Assembly: GCF_000970755.1 (NCBI RefSeq)
Contig: NZ_KQ034007.1
Span: forward strand, 1,885,491 to 1,949,490
DNA: 64,000 nt
Direction of reading: 5' to 3'
Source: Lactobacillus kimbladii
Lineage (GTDB): Bacteria > Bacillota > Bacilli > Lactobacillales > Lactobacillaceae
The notes under the pieces: model-generated
Told to the model about the DNA's origin: nothing
The model's database searches: none
Seen by the model: the letters and a program-made list of their open reading frames with translations, nothing else
Program-made: the position numbers and the translations under genes
Shown here: positions 28,001 through 35,780 of the stretch, in pieces
Position numbering within the stretch: the stretch's first letter is position 1
Layout of the letters: each line of letters begins with the position of its first letter

Positions 28001-28415
28001 TATCCTTGCCCCAAATTTCTTCAAAGCGCTCAGCTACTACTGGATCAGGCTGGATAGCTTCATCAAGCAACTCCTGGATATCTGATTCTGTAGGATTCCA
28101 CCCTTCCAGGTGGTTGACTTCCACGACAGTTCTAATTTGTTGGTAAATTTCTTTATTAGCAATGAAAACGCCTTGGATAGTCTGCGTTTCATCGTTTATA
28201 TCTAAAATATATGGTTGTGTTTCTAGCATATTGAGTAAATCTCCTGGTTTCTCTTTAAGTGCGATTGCAAAGGCATTAAGGACCCTAATTGACCAGGTCT
28301 CAATTGGTTTAACAATTGAGTTTCTTAAAGTACTAAGTGGGACGTTGCTGGCCTCAGCGACTTTAGCGACGCTTATATTTTTGCTTTTGAGTAGTTTAAC
28401 GATTGTTGCACTCAT
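27993..28415 (-). CDS. HTH-domain antitoxin-like partner of Fic
   Basis: 140 residues. Residues about 1-60 form an XRE-like helix-turn-helix (ISVAKVAEASNVPLSTLRNS). The C-terminal part (about 75-140) is acidic, with a helical stretch ESDIQELLDEAIQPDP. It precedes and overlaps fic, the classic antitoxin-first order. It probably represses the operon through the inverted repeat at 28447-28482, which covers the promoter. The canonical Fic-inhibiting motif (S/T)xxxE(G/N) was not seen, so whether it neutralises Fic by direct contact cannot be told from sequence. Confidence 0.75.
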   Translation of the reverse strand: MSATIVKLLKSKNISVAKVAEASNVPLSTLRNSIVKPIETWSIRVLNAFAIALKEKPGDLLNMLETQPYILDINDETQTIQGVFIANKEIYQQIRTVVEVNHLEGWNPTESDIQELLDEAIQPDPVVAERFEEIWGKDNE

Positions 28416-28446
28416 TTTAAAGCCTCCAATATCTTTACTTATATTA

Positions 28447-28482
28447 TACCATATTTAATCACTTTTATAGTGATATATGGTA
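28447..28482 (-). promoter_or_regulatory. Inverted-repeat operator over the fic module promoter
   Basis: TACCATAT and ATATGGTA form the outer arms and TCACT/AGTGA the inner ones. A TATAAT -10 box on the minus strand (28442-28447) abuts it, 26 bases upstream of the antitoxin ATG. This is the arrangement of an autoregulated toxin-antitoxin promoter. Confidence 0.65.
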
Positions 28483-28584
28483 AAAAGCGATATTAGATTT
28501 TAAAGTAGTGCTATTCAAGTTCTATACCTGTGGATTGTATTACCTGCTTATTGGAAATCACAACACTATCTTTTTTGTCTTTAT

Positions 28585-29064
28585 TTAATTGTATCTCCGC
28601 TTAGTAGAATTTTCTTGTTTTTTACTATTAACTAGCACATCGTTCCAATCTTTACCAATAGTTTTGGCAGGCTGTAAATTGCTGAATTGGGGTGTAGTGG
28701 TCAAAATTGCAATTTTCGAATTTGATTATTTACAAAAGGAATGATTTTTTTGTTGTAGGCTAATTCAGGAATATCTTTATTTTCCATATATTTTAATGAG
28801 AGTTACATCGTCACCTTTGACCTCAATAACCACTGTGTTGTCAATTGTTGCTATATTTTTTAATAATAGAAAAAGTATTAGAGTCTATATCAGATTTTTT
28901 ATATATTGCAACAAGCTCAAAAGGCTCTGCCGATGTATTATTCATCTCAGGCATATTATCATTTGATGCAAAAACGGTATTAATTCTTAAAACCCCAAAA
29001 GTGATATAATTAAGGCTACTATTAATAAAGAAGACTGTTTATATTTTTTAAATTCTGTTTTCAT
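28585..29064 (-). pseudogene. Degraded gene for a small exported or membrane-anchored protein
   Basis: Not recognised. The ATG at 29064 starts MKTEFKKYKQSSLLIVALII, a signal peptide or anchor. Frameshifts then have to be crossed about four times to follow the product: INTVFASNDNMPEMNN, EPFELVAIYKKSDIDSN, then IATIDNTVVIEVKGDDVTL, then ENKDIPELAYNKKII, then PAKTIGKDWNDVLVNSKK and a stop at 28585. The pieces are collinear and have protein-like composition, so this is a dead gene rather than noise. It fills most of the 600-base space between the fic module and the next gene. Confidence 0.55.
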
Positions 29065-29094
29065 AATTTTTTCTCTCTTCCTAACATATTAAAA

Positions 29095-29439
29095 ATGAGC
29101 AAAAATGAAAAAATAACAAAAACTATAACTGTATTTATTTTAACATTTCTCTTTATAAGCATTGGAATAAGCTTTATACATTATTATAGAATTAATTCTT
29201 TAGAAAAAGCCGTTTATTTTAGTGCTGGCAAAAGAAAATATTCATATAACTTAGACACATATAAATGCTTACATAATAAAAAATTGCTTCTGTTAAAATA
29301 ACTACTGATAATCAAGGATCTTATGATACGCTTTATTATGTCGGAAAAATTAATAATAGATATTATGGCTTTCTATTTAAAGATCGTGGCATATTAAGAA
29401 AAGCAAAATTAATTTATATTAAAAAAATTGATGAATAAT
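29095..29439 (+). pseudogene. Frameshifted small membrane-anchored protein
   Basis: The ATG at 29095 opens a 61-residue stretch with one strong membrane helix (residues about 10-32, TVFILTFLFISIGISFIHYY). Near 29280, in an A-rich run, the frame is lost; in another frame the protein continues as ASVKITTDNQGSYDTLYYVG and YYGFLFKDRGILRKAK, and stops at 29439. The intact product would be about 114 residues with its C-terminal part outside the cell. The family is not recognised. A single lesion in a homopolymer could also be a phase-variable or sequencing event. Confidence 0.5.
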
Positions 29440-29490
29440 AGCATATTAGCTTTTAATATAATGATTTTAACAATGCGAAATGACTGAACT

Positions 29491-29562
29491 AAAAAGGCAG
29501 CTTAAGCTATATGACCCCAAAATTTAGGACAAATTTGGGGTCATATCAGTTACTGCCTTTTT
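29491..29562. terminator. Nested palindrome, bidirectional terminator with IS-end-like core
   Basis: Outer arms AAAAAGGCAG and CTGCCTTTTT enclose inner arms ATATGACCCCAAA and TTTGGGGTCATAT. It stands between converging genes. The inner part resembles the hairpin of the IS3 remnant at 26688 and may be a small insertion in the terminator loop. Confidence 0.6.
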
Positions 29563-29577
29563 GATGAATTAATGAAA

Positions 29578-30009
29578 TTAACCGTAATGTTGATCTTGGT
29601 CTAAAGCAGTTTCATCAAAATCAACTATCATAAATTCATAGTTTGAAAAACACTCCATCCAATGGTTATAATAGTCGTTCTCCTTTTTTAGCGCCTTGCT
29701 GCTTTCTTCTCCTTCTATTATAAAAGGCTTTGAACGTATATTAAAATTTGCATGTATTGCACCCAGCAAATTCAATAAACGCAAGAAATCTTTTGCTGAA
29801 TCCACACTTACATGAAAAGATTTAAACGAATTATTATTTTCGCCAAGATAACTTTTTGCCCTATTATACTCATCAGCAGATTCTGCCTTATGATTTTCAA
29901 CGCTATTTACATTCTCTTCAATAATAGCTGTCGGAGCTTGCTTTTTAAAAAAATCTAGTATCTTTCTTAATTTAAAAAATTGTTCATCATTCATTTTTAT
30001 TATTCTCAT
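29578..30009 (-). CDS. Hypothetical protein
   Basis: 143 residues, not recognised. No signal peptide or membrane segment. It is hydrophilic, with a basic/hydrophobic N-terminal helix (FFKLRKILDFFKKQ), an acidic middle (about 30-50) and an acidic end. Two starts are possible (30009 and 29994), neither with a good ribosome-binding site. The frame is clean in a region full of decayed genes, but expression is uncertain. Confidence 0.5.
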   Translation of the reverse strand: MRIIKMNDEQFFKLRKILDFFKKQAPTAIIEENVNSVENHKAESADEYNRAKSYLGENNNSFKSFHVSVDSAKDFLRLLNLLGAIHANFNIRSKPFIIEGEESSKALKKENDYYNHWMECFSNYEFMIVDFDETALDQDQHYG

Positions 30010-30117
30010 TTAAAAGGCGGTGCTCGGAAACATTATATCTCCTATGAAGCCATCAATTTTGCCGCTTAAAGTGGCATAGCCATGTCATCTACGAATGCAA
30101 GAATAAGAATATTGCGA

Positions 30118-30357
30118 CTAAGTTTGGCATCGGCCTATACCGCGAGCACTATAACTGACGGTTCTTGCTTTTTTGCTTCCACTAGCATAGTAGTGCATTG
30201 TTAGCTCTCTAGACCAATTATAGACTAGAAATACAGGTTTAAGATCAGTTGCTTTTAGTGCATAATATATGCTGCCACTAGTAACCCACATTTTAGAAAT
30301 TCCTAAATCACCATTAACAGTACTAGGTAAATCTACATTATTTTCTCCAAGTTGCAC
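30118..30357 (-). other. ORF fragment, probably the tail of a lost gene
   Basis: The 79-codon frame starts with GTG, has no ribosome-binding site, and stays open upstream to about 30408 without an ATG. Content such as ISKMWVTSGSIYYALKATDL looks like a beta-rich extracellular domain, but no family is recognised. The flanking 30010-30117 and 30410-30463 contain nothing assignable. Confidence 0.3.
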
Positions 30358-30463
30358 ACTTTCCTGGGACTTTGAACAATAATTACATTGTCCAATATCA
30401 AAATTTTATTATGAAATTGACTAAAGACAAGTAAGAATAAAATAAAAGCGGTTTTTACAGAAG

Positions 30464-31123
30464 TTACTTCCAATCTTGCTTTTCATAAGCCATCTGCCAA
30501 AACTGCAATTCATAATAGCTGCTGCGCACAAACGCAGTTTGCATTTGCTCAAGTTCTTCATTAGTCGCACTTTCAGCCAAAGAGTTGGTTAAATGCAGCA
30601 TTTTGGCTACGTTGGCGCCATACCATTCGCCATCATAAGTATCAATCCATTCCTGATAATAAGAAACCGGTGAGCCCTTTTCTGCCATTTTTTCGCCAAT
30701 TTCCTGATAGAGCCAGTAACATGGTAAAAGTGCTGCAACCGCTGGTTTAACACCAGATCGATTTAATGTCATATGCATATGGTTAACGTAGTTATAAGCT
30801 GTTGGCGCCACCGGAGTTTCAGCAATTTCAGACGCAGTTATGTTTAATTCTTCAAAAAAATGGCCTCGCACTGATATTTCGACATCTTTCAAGTCTTGTG
30901 CCCCTGCCAGTAAAAATTCCTTTACTTCCTGATTATCCGTTTTTGCCGCAATTAATTTATGCAACTTGCTGAATTCTCTTAAATAATAGCGATCCTGCAA
31001 CAGATAAAATTTAAAAGTTGCAATTGGAAGTTCGCCACTTTGCAATTCCTTAATAAATGGATGCACCATACTTTTATGCCACAATGCCTTCCCCGCTTCG
31101 TGTAGTCGATCAGTGAAATTCAT
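30464..31123 (-). CDS. tenA: Aminopyrimidine aminohydrolase / thiaminase II (TenA)
   Basis: 219 residues, all-helical TenA fold. It hydrolyses amino-HMP from degraded thiamine so that the pyrimidine can be reused through ThiD. The active-site segment LLPCYWLYQEIGEKM (about 132-146) carries the catalytic Cys and Glu. The start has GGAG upstream. It is divergent from the thi operon and, unlike it, has no TPP riboswitch in its leader, so it may not follow the same thiamine control. Confidence 0.9.
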   Translation of the reverse strand: MNFTDRLHEAGKALWHKSMVHPFIKELQSGELPIATFKFYLLQDRYYLREFSKLHKLIAAKTDNQEVKEFLLAGAQDLKDVEISVRGHFFEELNITASEIAETPVAPTAYNYVNHMHMTLNRSGVKPAVAALLPCYWLYQEIGEKMAEKGSPVSYYQEWIDTYDGEWYGANVAKMLHLTNSLAESATNEELEQMQTAFVRSSYYELQFWQMAYEKQDWK

Positions 31124-31287
31124 GATTATTCTCCTCCAAATTAAATAATTGTTAATTATTACTAACTACACTTTATTCAAAATTAACTATAATCACTATC
31201 CTTTTTTTGCTTTTTAGCACATTTTTAATAATAACTAAAATTCTAGTACTTATGACATAAACAAATATTATCTTTATTAACCTAGCA

Positions 31288-31316
31288 TTGTCATAAGCAA
31301 TAAAATACGCTATAAT
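31288..31316 (+). promoter_or_regulatory. Promoter of the thi operon
   Basis: TTGTCA, a 17-base spacer and TATAAT, ending 11 bases before the riboswitch P1 stem. Confidence 0.8.
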
Positions 31317-31327
31317 TGTAAGCGATA

Positions 31328-31410
31328 ACACGAGGGGTGCCTTTTAGGCTGAGATGAAAATTTTTCAGACCCTTTGAACCTGTAAGTTAATACTTGCGTA
31401 GGAACGTGTC
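31328..31410 (+). ncRNA. TPP riboswitch (THI element)
   Basis: Conserved core segments are present in order: ACACGAGGGGTGC, GGCTGAGATGA, ACCCTTTGAACCTG and GCGTAGGAACGTGT. The first and last ACACG/CGTGT bases pair as stem P1. It is followed by an intrinsic terminator before thiM, so TPP binding should stop transcription. Confidence 0.96.
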
Positions 31411-31423
31411 AAAACTGCTTTAG

Positions 31424-31454
31424 CTTTGGCATTTCCATATGCCAAAGTTTTTTT
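31424..31454 (+). terminator. Riboswitch-controlled terminator
   Basis: CTTTGGCAT and ATGCCAAAG with a short loop, then a run of seven T. It lies 43 bases before the thiM start, between riboswitch and operon, and acts as the OFF switch. Confidence 0.9.
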
Positions 31455-31496
31455 ATTAGTCAAAAATTTTAAGGATATTAAATTAGGAGTAATAAA

Positions 31497-32285
31497 ATGC
31501 AGTTAGAATTATTAGACAAATTGCGAGCAGAAAACCCGGTTATTTTCAACATTGCTAATTTTGTAACAGTTCAAGATGTGGCCAATGCCGTTAATGCTAT
31601 TGGTGCTTCGCCAATTATGAGCAATGAGGTCGCTGAAGCCGAAGAAATAGTGCGAATGGCTTCCGCCATAGCAGTTAATATTGGCTGTTTAACCAAAGAG
31701 CAAATTAACCACATTAAAAAAGTGGAAGATTTGGCACGCCAATACAATAAACCCATAGTATTTGATCCTGTAGCCGTTGGTGCCGTAGAGTATCGTTATA
31801 AAATCACAGATAAACTTTTATGGGCTTTTCATACCAGTATTATTCGGGGCAATATTGGTGAAATAGCTGCCTTAGGTGGCTTTGATTGGAGTTCAAAGGG
31901 CATTGATGCAGGCTCCGGCTCTGGTGATATTGATGAAATTGCTATGAAAACTGCTCAGAAATATCATTGTACGGTCATTGCCAGCGGCTCCACAGATACA
32001 ATTAGCGACGGTAAAAGAATAGCCCATGTTCATAATGGTTCACCCCTTTTTAAAACCCATGTGGGTTCTGGTGACATGTTAACCAGTATTGTGACAGCTT
32101 TTACAGCAGTCACTGATGATCCGTTTGAAGCAGCACAAATAGGTGCTTTAGTTTTCAGTTGCGCTGGTCAATTAGTAGTTAAAGATCATCCCAATGTCGG
32201 GCCCGCTACTTTTGGCATGTATCTCATGGATTATTTGTATAAAGTAACAGTCGCTGATATTAAGCAAATTGCTGATTTTGATTAA
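31497..32285 (+). CDS. thiM: Hydroxyethylthiazole kinase
   Basis: 262 residues. Phosphorylates the thiazole alcohol THZ for thiamine salvage. The N-terminal NFVTVQDVANAVNAIGASPIM is the substrate-binding signature. The anion-hole loop reads HVGSGDMLTS (about 188-197), with Asp where B. subtilis ThiM has Cys198; other ribokinase-like enzymes use Asp there, so activity is expected. First gene of thiM-thiD-thiE after the TPP riboswitch; thiD follows at 8 bases. Confidence 0.94.
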   Translation: MQLELLDKLRAENPVIFNIANFVTVQDVANAVNAIGASPIMSNEVAEAEEIVRMASAIAVNIGCLTKEQINHIKKVEDLARQYNKPIVFDPVAVGAVEYRYKITDKLLWAFHTSIIRGNIGEIAALGGFDWSSKGIDAGSGSGDIDEIAMKTAQKYHCTVIASGSTDTISDGKRIAHVHNGSPLFKTHVGSGDMLTSIVTAFTAVTDDPFEAAQIGALVFSCAGQLVVKDHPNVGPATFGMYLMDYLYKVTVADIKQIADFD

Positions 32286-32293
32286 GGAACTTT

Positions 32294-33100
32294 ATGATGA
32301 CTGAAAAAATTAATTCTTTTCCCCAAGTTTTAACCATTGCCGGTACAGATTCTGGTGGTGGTGCCGGGATCATGGCTGACTTAAAAACTTTTCAAATGCA
32401 AAAGGTGTTTGGGACAGCAGTGGTCGTGGCAGTGACAGCACAAAACACTTTGGGCGTCCAAAAATCTTTTTTACTGCCCTTAGAAATGATCGATGCCCAA
32501 TTTGCATCTCTAGCAGAAGATTTTCATATTCGTGCTTGTAAAACGGGAATGTTGGGCGATGCGGCTCACGTTCACCAAGTTGCACTCAATTTGCAAAAGT
32601 ATGACTTTGGTCCTATTACGATAGATCCAGTGATGGTTGCTAAGGGTGGCGCACCATTATTAAGTCAAGATGCTGTCGCTACCGTTAAAAACGAATTGCT
32701 GCCTTTAGCCGATTTAATCACACCTAACTTGCCAGAAGCAGAAACTTTAACTGGCATTAAGGTACAAGATCAAAGCCAATATCCAAAATTAGCTCATAAA
32801 TTACAAGACATAGGCGTTAAAAATGTGCTAATTAAAGGCGGCCACGCAAGTAGCGAGCAAGTAAAAGATTATGCTTTATTTGCTGATGGTTCCGATCTTT
32901 GGGTCAGCAGTTCCAGAATACATACCGAGCGCACTCACGGTACCGGTGATACCTTAGCCGCAGCAATTACAGCCCAGCTGGCTTTAGGTCAAAGTTTACC
33001 GTCAGCAATTAAAATTGCTAAAAAGTACGTTACCAAAACTATTAAGGAAACTATTCAAGTTGGTCATGGTCATGGCCCTTTAAATCATTGGGCTCAGTAA
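32294..33100 (+). CDS. thiD: Hydroxymethylpyrimidine / HMP-phosphate kinase
   Basis: 268 residues. Phosphorylates HMP twice to HMP-PP. Motifs: AGTDSGGGAGIMADLKTFQ (residues 15-33) and HGTGDTLAAAI with the catalytic Asp (about 216-226). ATG at 32294 or the next codon; AAGGA precedes. Lies 13 bases upstream of thiE and under the same riboswitch, which separates it in role from its paralogue at 25100. Confidence 0.93.
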   Translation: MMTEKINSFPQVLTIAGTDSGGGAGIMADLKTFQMQKVFGTAVVVAVTAQNTLGVQKSFLLPLEMIDAQFASLAEDFHIRACKTGMLGDAAHVHQVALNLQKYDFGPITIDPVMVAKGGAPLLSQDAVATVKNELLPLADLITPNLPEAETLTGIKVQDQSQYPKLAHKLQDIGVKNVLIKGGHASSEQVKDYALFADGSDLWVSSSRIHTERTHGTGDTLAAAITAQLALGQSLPSAIKIAKKYVTKTIKETIQVGHGHGPLNHWAQ

Positions 33101-33113
33101 TTTAGGAGAAATA

Positions 33114-33776
33114 ATGAAAGACTTTAACACTGATTTTTTACATGCTTACTTTATTTGTGGCAGTCAAGACGTTCCAGAAGGTAAAACATTACCGGGCATT
33201 GTCGCAGAAGCACTTGCTGCAGGTATTACTGCTTTTCAATTTCGGGACAAGGGTTCTAATTCAACTTTAAGTGAAGCCGAGAGACTCCCCATGGCACAAA
33301 AGCTGCACCAATTGTGTCAAACGTATCACGTGCCTTTCTTCATTGACGATGATGTTCAGCTCGCACAACAAGTTCATGCCGAAGGTGTCCATGTTGGTCA
33401 AAGTGATGAAGAAATAAGACAGGTCATTAAAGAAGTTGGCAGTCAAATGATTATCGGCTATTCTTGCTCGAATTTAACTCAAGTTGAACAAGCCAATAAA
33501 ATTAGTGGAATTGATTATTATGGCAGTGGACCCATTTATGCCACCCAATCTAAAAGTGACGCTGATCCCGAAATTGGTATTGTCGGCTTAAGCCAACTGG
33601 TTAAAAATACTGCTCGGCCAATTGTTGCTATTGGTGGGATTACTGCTAGCGACTTAGAAGCAATTGCTAAAACTAAAGCAGCTGGAGCTGCAGTAATTTC
33701 TTTGATTGCCCAAAGCAATGATATTAAGCAAACCGTTAGTCAAATGCTTACAGCACCATGGATGAAAAATGACTAG
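33114..33776 (+). CDS. thiE: Thiamine-phosphate synthase
   Basis: 220 residues, TIM barrel. Joins HMP-PP and THZ-P to thiamine phosphate. Motifs: QFRDKGSN (about 43-50), FIDDDVQLA (about 78-86), the VHVGQSDE loop, GYSCSNLTQ, YYGSGPIYAT and IVAIGGIT. With ThiM, ThiD and TenA the cell has salvage of both halves of thiamine; no de novo genes (thiC, thiG) are present in the window. Confidence 0.94.
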   Translation: MKDFNTDFLHAYFICGSQDVPEGKTLPGIVAEALAAGITAFQFRDKGSNSTLSEAERLPMAQKLHQLCQTYHVPFFIDDDVQLAQQVHAEGVHVGQSDEEIRQVIKEVGSQMIIGYSCSNLTQVEQANKISGIDYYGSGPIYATQSKSDADPEIGIVGLSQLVKNTARPIVAIGGITASDLEAIAKTKAAGAAVISLIAQSNDIKQTVSQMLTAPWMKND

Positions 33777-33792
33777 CATATTTTAAAGACAC

Positions 33793-33829
33793 AAAAAATG
33801 ATTCTGCACTGGACAGAACCATTTTTTTA
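33793..33829 (+). terminator. Terminator of the thi operon
   Basis: AAAAAATGATTCTG and CAGAACCATTTTTT arms with one mismatch and a T-run. Confidence 0.8.
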
Positions 33830-33877
33830 TTGATGATAAACAGTCTTTAATTGTAAAAATATGAGTTATATTGATAA

Positions 33878-34897
33878 TTAACCTAACTGGGCAATCTTTT
33901 GCAGTGTTCTGATCATTTGGGCTACAAAACCGGACTCATTATCATACCATGCGTAACCTTTGACTAGCTGTACCCCATTATCTCCAGTTTCAACCTGGGT
34001 AAGAGTTGGATCAAAGACCGAACCAAATTCAGTGCCAATAATATCTGATGACACAATTTGGTCGTCATTATAGCCAAAAGAAGCATTGCCTTCAGTATGC
34101 TTTTTAATTCTAGCGTTAAATTCTTCAACCGTAACTTTTTCTCTTAAAATAGCAGCTAGTTCAGTAATAGAACCAGAAATAACAGGGACTCGTTGCGCAA
34201 TACCCGTAAGTTTGCCATCCAGTTCAGGTATAACTAGTCCAATAGCTTTAGCTGCTCCAGTTGAATGCGGAATAACATTAGCGACAGCGGCACGAGCATT
34301 ACGGACGTTGCCACCACGATCAGGGCCATCCTGCAACATTTGTGAAGCTGTGTAGGCATGCGTTGTAGACATAATTCCCACTTGAATGCCAAATTCATCG
34401 TTCATTGCCTGAGCTAATGGTGCTAAACAATTAGTGGTACATGAGCCTGCGGAAATAATTTGATCAGAGTCAGTTAGTTGATCATCATTTACGCTATAGA
34501 CAATAGTTTTCATATTGCCTGCGGGAGCAGAAATTAATACTCTTTTAACACCGGCATCAAGATGAGCCTGTGATTTTGCGGTTGAGGTGTAAAATCCGGT
34601 ACATTCAAGTACTATTTTAACTCCGTCGTTTTTAACCCACGGAATTTGGCTGGCATCTCTTTCCGCATAAACCGGAATATTTTTACCATCAATTACAATA
34701 CTATTAGTTGTAGCAGTTACTTCATGGTTAAATTGACCATGCGCAGTATCATATTTTAATAAATGTGCTAACATAGCTGGTGAGGTTAAGTCGTTGATTG
34801 CGACAATTTCGATGTCGTCACTGGCCACTTCATAAATTCGCCGTAAAGCAAGCCGACCAATGCGACCAAAACCATTAATACCAATTTTTGTAGTCAT
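33878..34897 (-). CDS. gap: Glyceraldehyde-3-phosphate dehydrogenase, type I (stand-alone copy)
   Basis: 339 residues. N-terminal Rossmann motif [14 protein letters not shown] (residues 7-20) with Asp in AINDLTS (about 34-40), which favours NAD. The catalytic Cys is in [12 protein letters not shown] (about 153-164) and the His in the [10 protein letters not shown] segment. It oxidises glyceraldehyde-3-P to 1,3-bisphosphoglycerate. It is not in a cggR-gap-pgk-tpi cluster; it is single and divergent from a LysR regulator, so it may be an extra isozyme with special control or moonlighting use. Whether another gap exists cannot be seen here. Confidence 0.93.
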   Translation of the reverse strand: MTTKIGINGFGRIGRLALRRIYEVASDDIEIVAINDLTSPAMLAHLLKYDTAHGQFNHEVTATTNSIVIDGKNIPVYAERDASQIPWVKNDGVKIVLECTGFYTSTAKSQAHLDAGVKRVLISAPAGNMKTIVYSVNDDQLTDSDQIISAGSCTTNCLAPLAQAMNDEFGIQVGIMSTTHAYTASQMLQDGPDRGGNVRNARAAVANVIPHSTGAAKAIGLVIPELDGKLTGIAQRVPVISGSITELAAILREKVTVEEFNARIKKHTEGNASFGYNDDQIVSSDIIGTEFGSVFDPTLTQVETGDNGVQLVKGYAWYDNESGFVAQMIRTLQKIAQLG

Positions 34898-34952
34898 AAT
34901 AAGTTCCCCCTTTAGATTACAAAATTAGTATATTAAAACTAAATCACCTTGC

Positions 34953-34978
34953 ATAATCCGAGATTGTAATAGGGTTAT
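34953..34978. promoter_or_regulatory. Candidate LysR-type binding site between gap and its divergent regulator
   Basis: ATAATCC and GGGTTAT form an inverted pair (6 of 7) with a 12-base spacer, in the 100-base divergent intergenic region, where LysR proteins usually bind. Confidence 0.4.
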
Positions 34979-35001
34979 CACTTTTAATGATATGGAGTAT
35001 T

Positions 35002-35733
35002 ATGAATTTTAACGATTTATATATTTACCAAACAATTTATGAAACTAGATCACTGAATAAAGCGGCATTAAAACTGGGCTACACTCAATCCAATATTACG
35101 GCCAGGCTCAAAACAATGGAGCGAGAACTGAAAACGCCACTTTTTGTGCGTTCTAATTTAGGGGTCAGACCAACTAAAAATGGGCAAAAAATGTATCATT
35201 TTGCGACTAAGGCACTACAAAACTATCAGAATTTAAAAGACGATTTAACCAGTAACAAACCCAAAGTTTTAATCTCTGAGTTGCTTTTTGGCTATGTTAT
35301 TACCCAAAAGAAACAGTTTGCACTTGATCAATATGAAGTCATTATTAAAAGTACTAATGAAATTCAAGAATTATTAACTAAGCATCCCTATGACATGGTC
35401 TGGGCCTTTACTCCGATCACTTTACCCCAATATTCGTTAATCAAGAAAAGTCATTTACAAGCCTGTTTTTTAAAAGGCAAAAAGCAGGAAAGTAAAAATG
35501 TACCGGTTGCCATAAACGCAGACATAAATTGTCCGTTTCGTAACTTGACTCTCAAATTAACGCAGAATAAAAACAGCGTCACTGAAATTGATTCGCTGGA
35601 AATGATTTTAGAGCTGGTCAAAAAAGGCCAGGCAACTGCATTATTGCCTAAATACTTAATGAATGATGATTTAGTTGCAGCTAATTCGCAAAGTTGGAAT
35701 ATCCCCTATTATTTTTACCGCTACCAATTATAG
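35002..35733 (+). CDS. LysR-family transcriptional regulator (short form)
   Basis: 243 residues from the ATG at 35002, chosen because GGAG lies 4 bases upstream; an ATG at 34987 would precede that site. Residues 1-60 are a typical LysR winged helix (SLNKAALKLGYTQSNITARL). The effector domain is shorter than the family's usual 230 residues: the protein is about 50-60 residues below normal. It diverges from gap and is its likely regulator. The inducer is unknown. Confidence 0.85.
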   Translation: MNFNDLYIYQTIYETRSLNKAALKLGYTQSNITARLKTMERELKTPLFVRSNLGVRPTKNGQKMYHFATKALQNYQNLKDDLTSNKPKVLISELLFGYVITQKKQFALDQYEVIIKSTNEIQELLTKHPYDMVWAFTPITLPQYSLIKKSHLQACFLKGKKQESKNVPVAINADINCPFRNLTLKLTQNKNSVTEIDSLEMILELVKKGQATALLPKYLMNDDLVAANSQSWNIPYYFYRYQL

Positions 35734-35740
35734 ACAAGTA

Positions 35741-35776
35741 AAAAGACGCCATTAGTTGAATAACGGTGTCTTTTAA
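35741..35776. terminator. Bidirectional terminator
   Basis: AAAAGACGCCATTA and TAACGGTGTCTTTT (G-T pairs and one mismatch) between the converging lysR-type gene and the acetyltransferase-like gene. Confidence 0.8.
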
Positions 35777-35780
35777 ATTT

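Noticed and set aside
30010-30117. Short plus-strand frame HVIYECKNKNIATKFGIGLY
   Set aside because: It is only about 30 codons, with no start and no match to a family I know.
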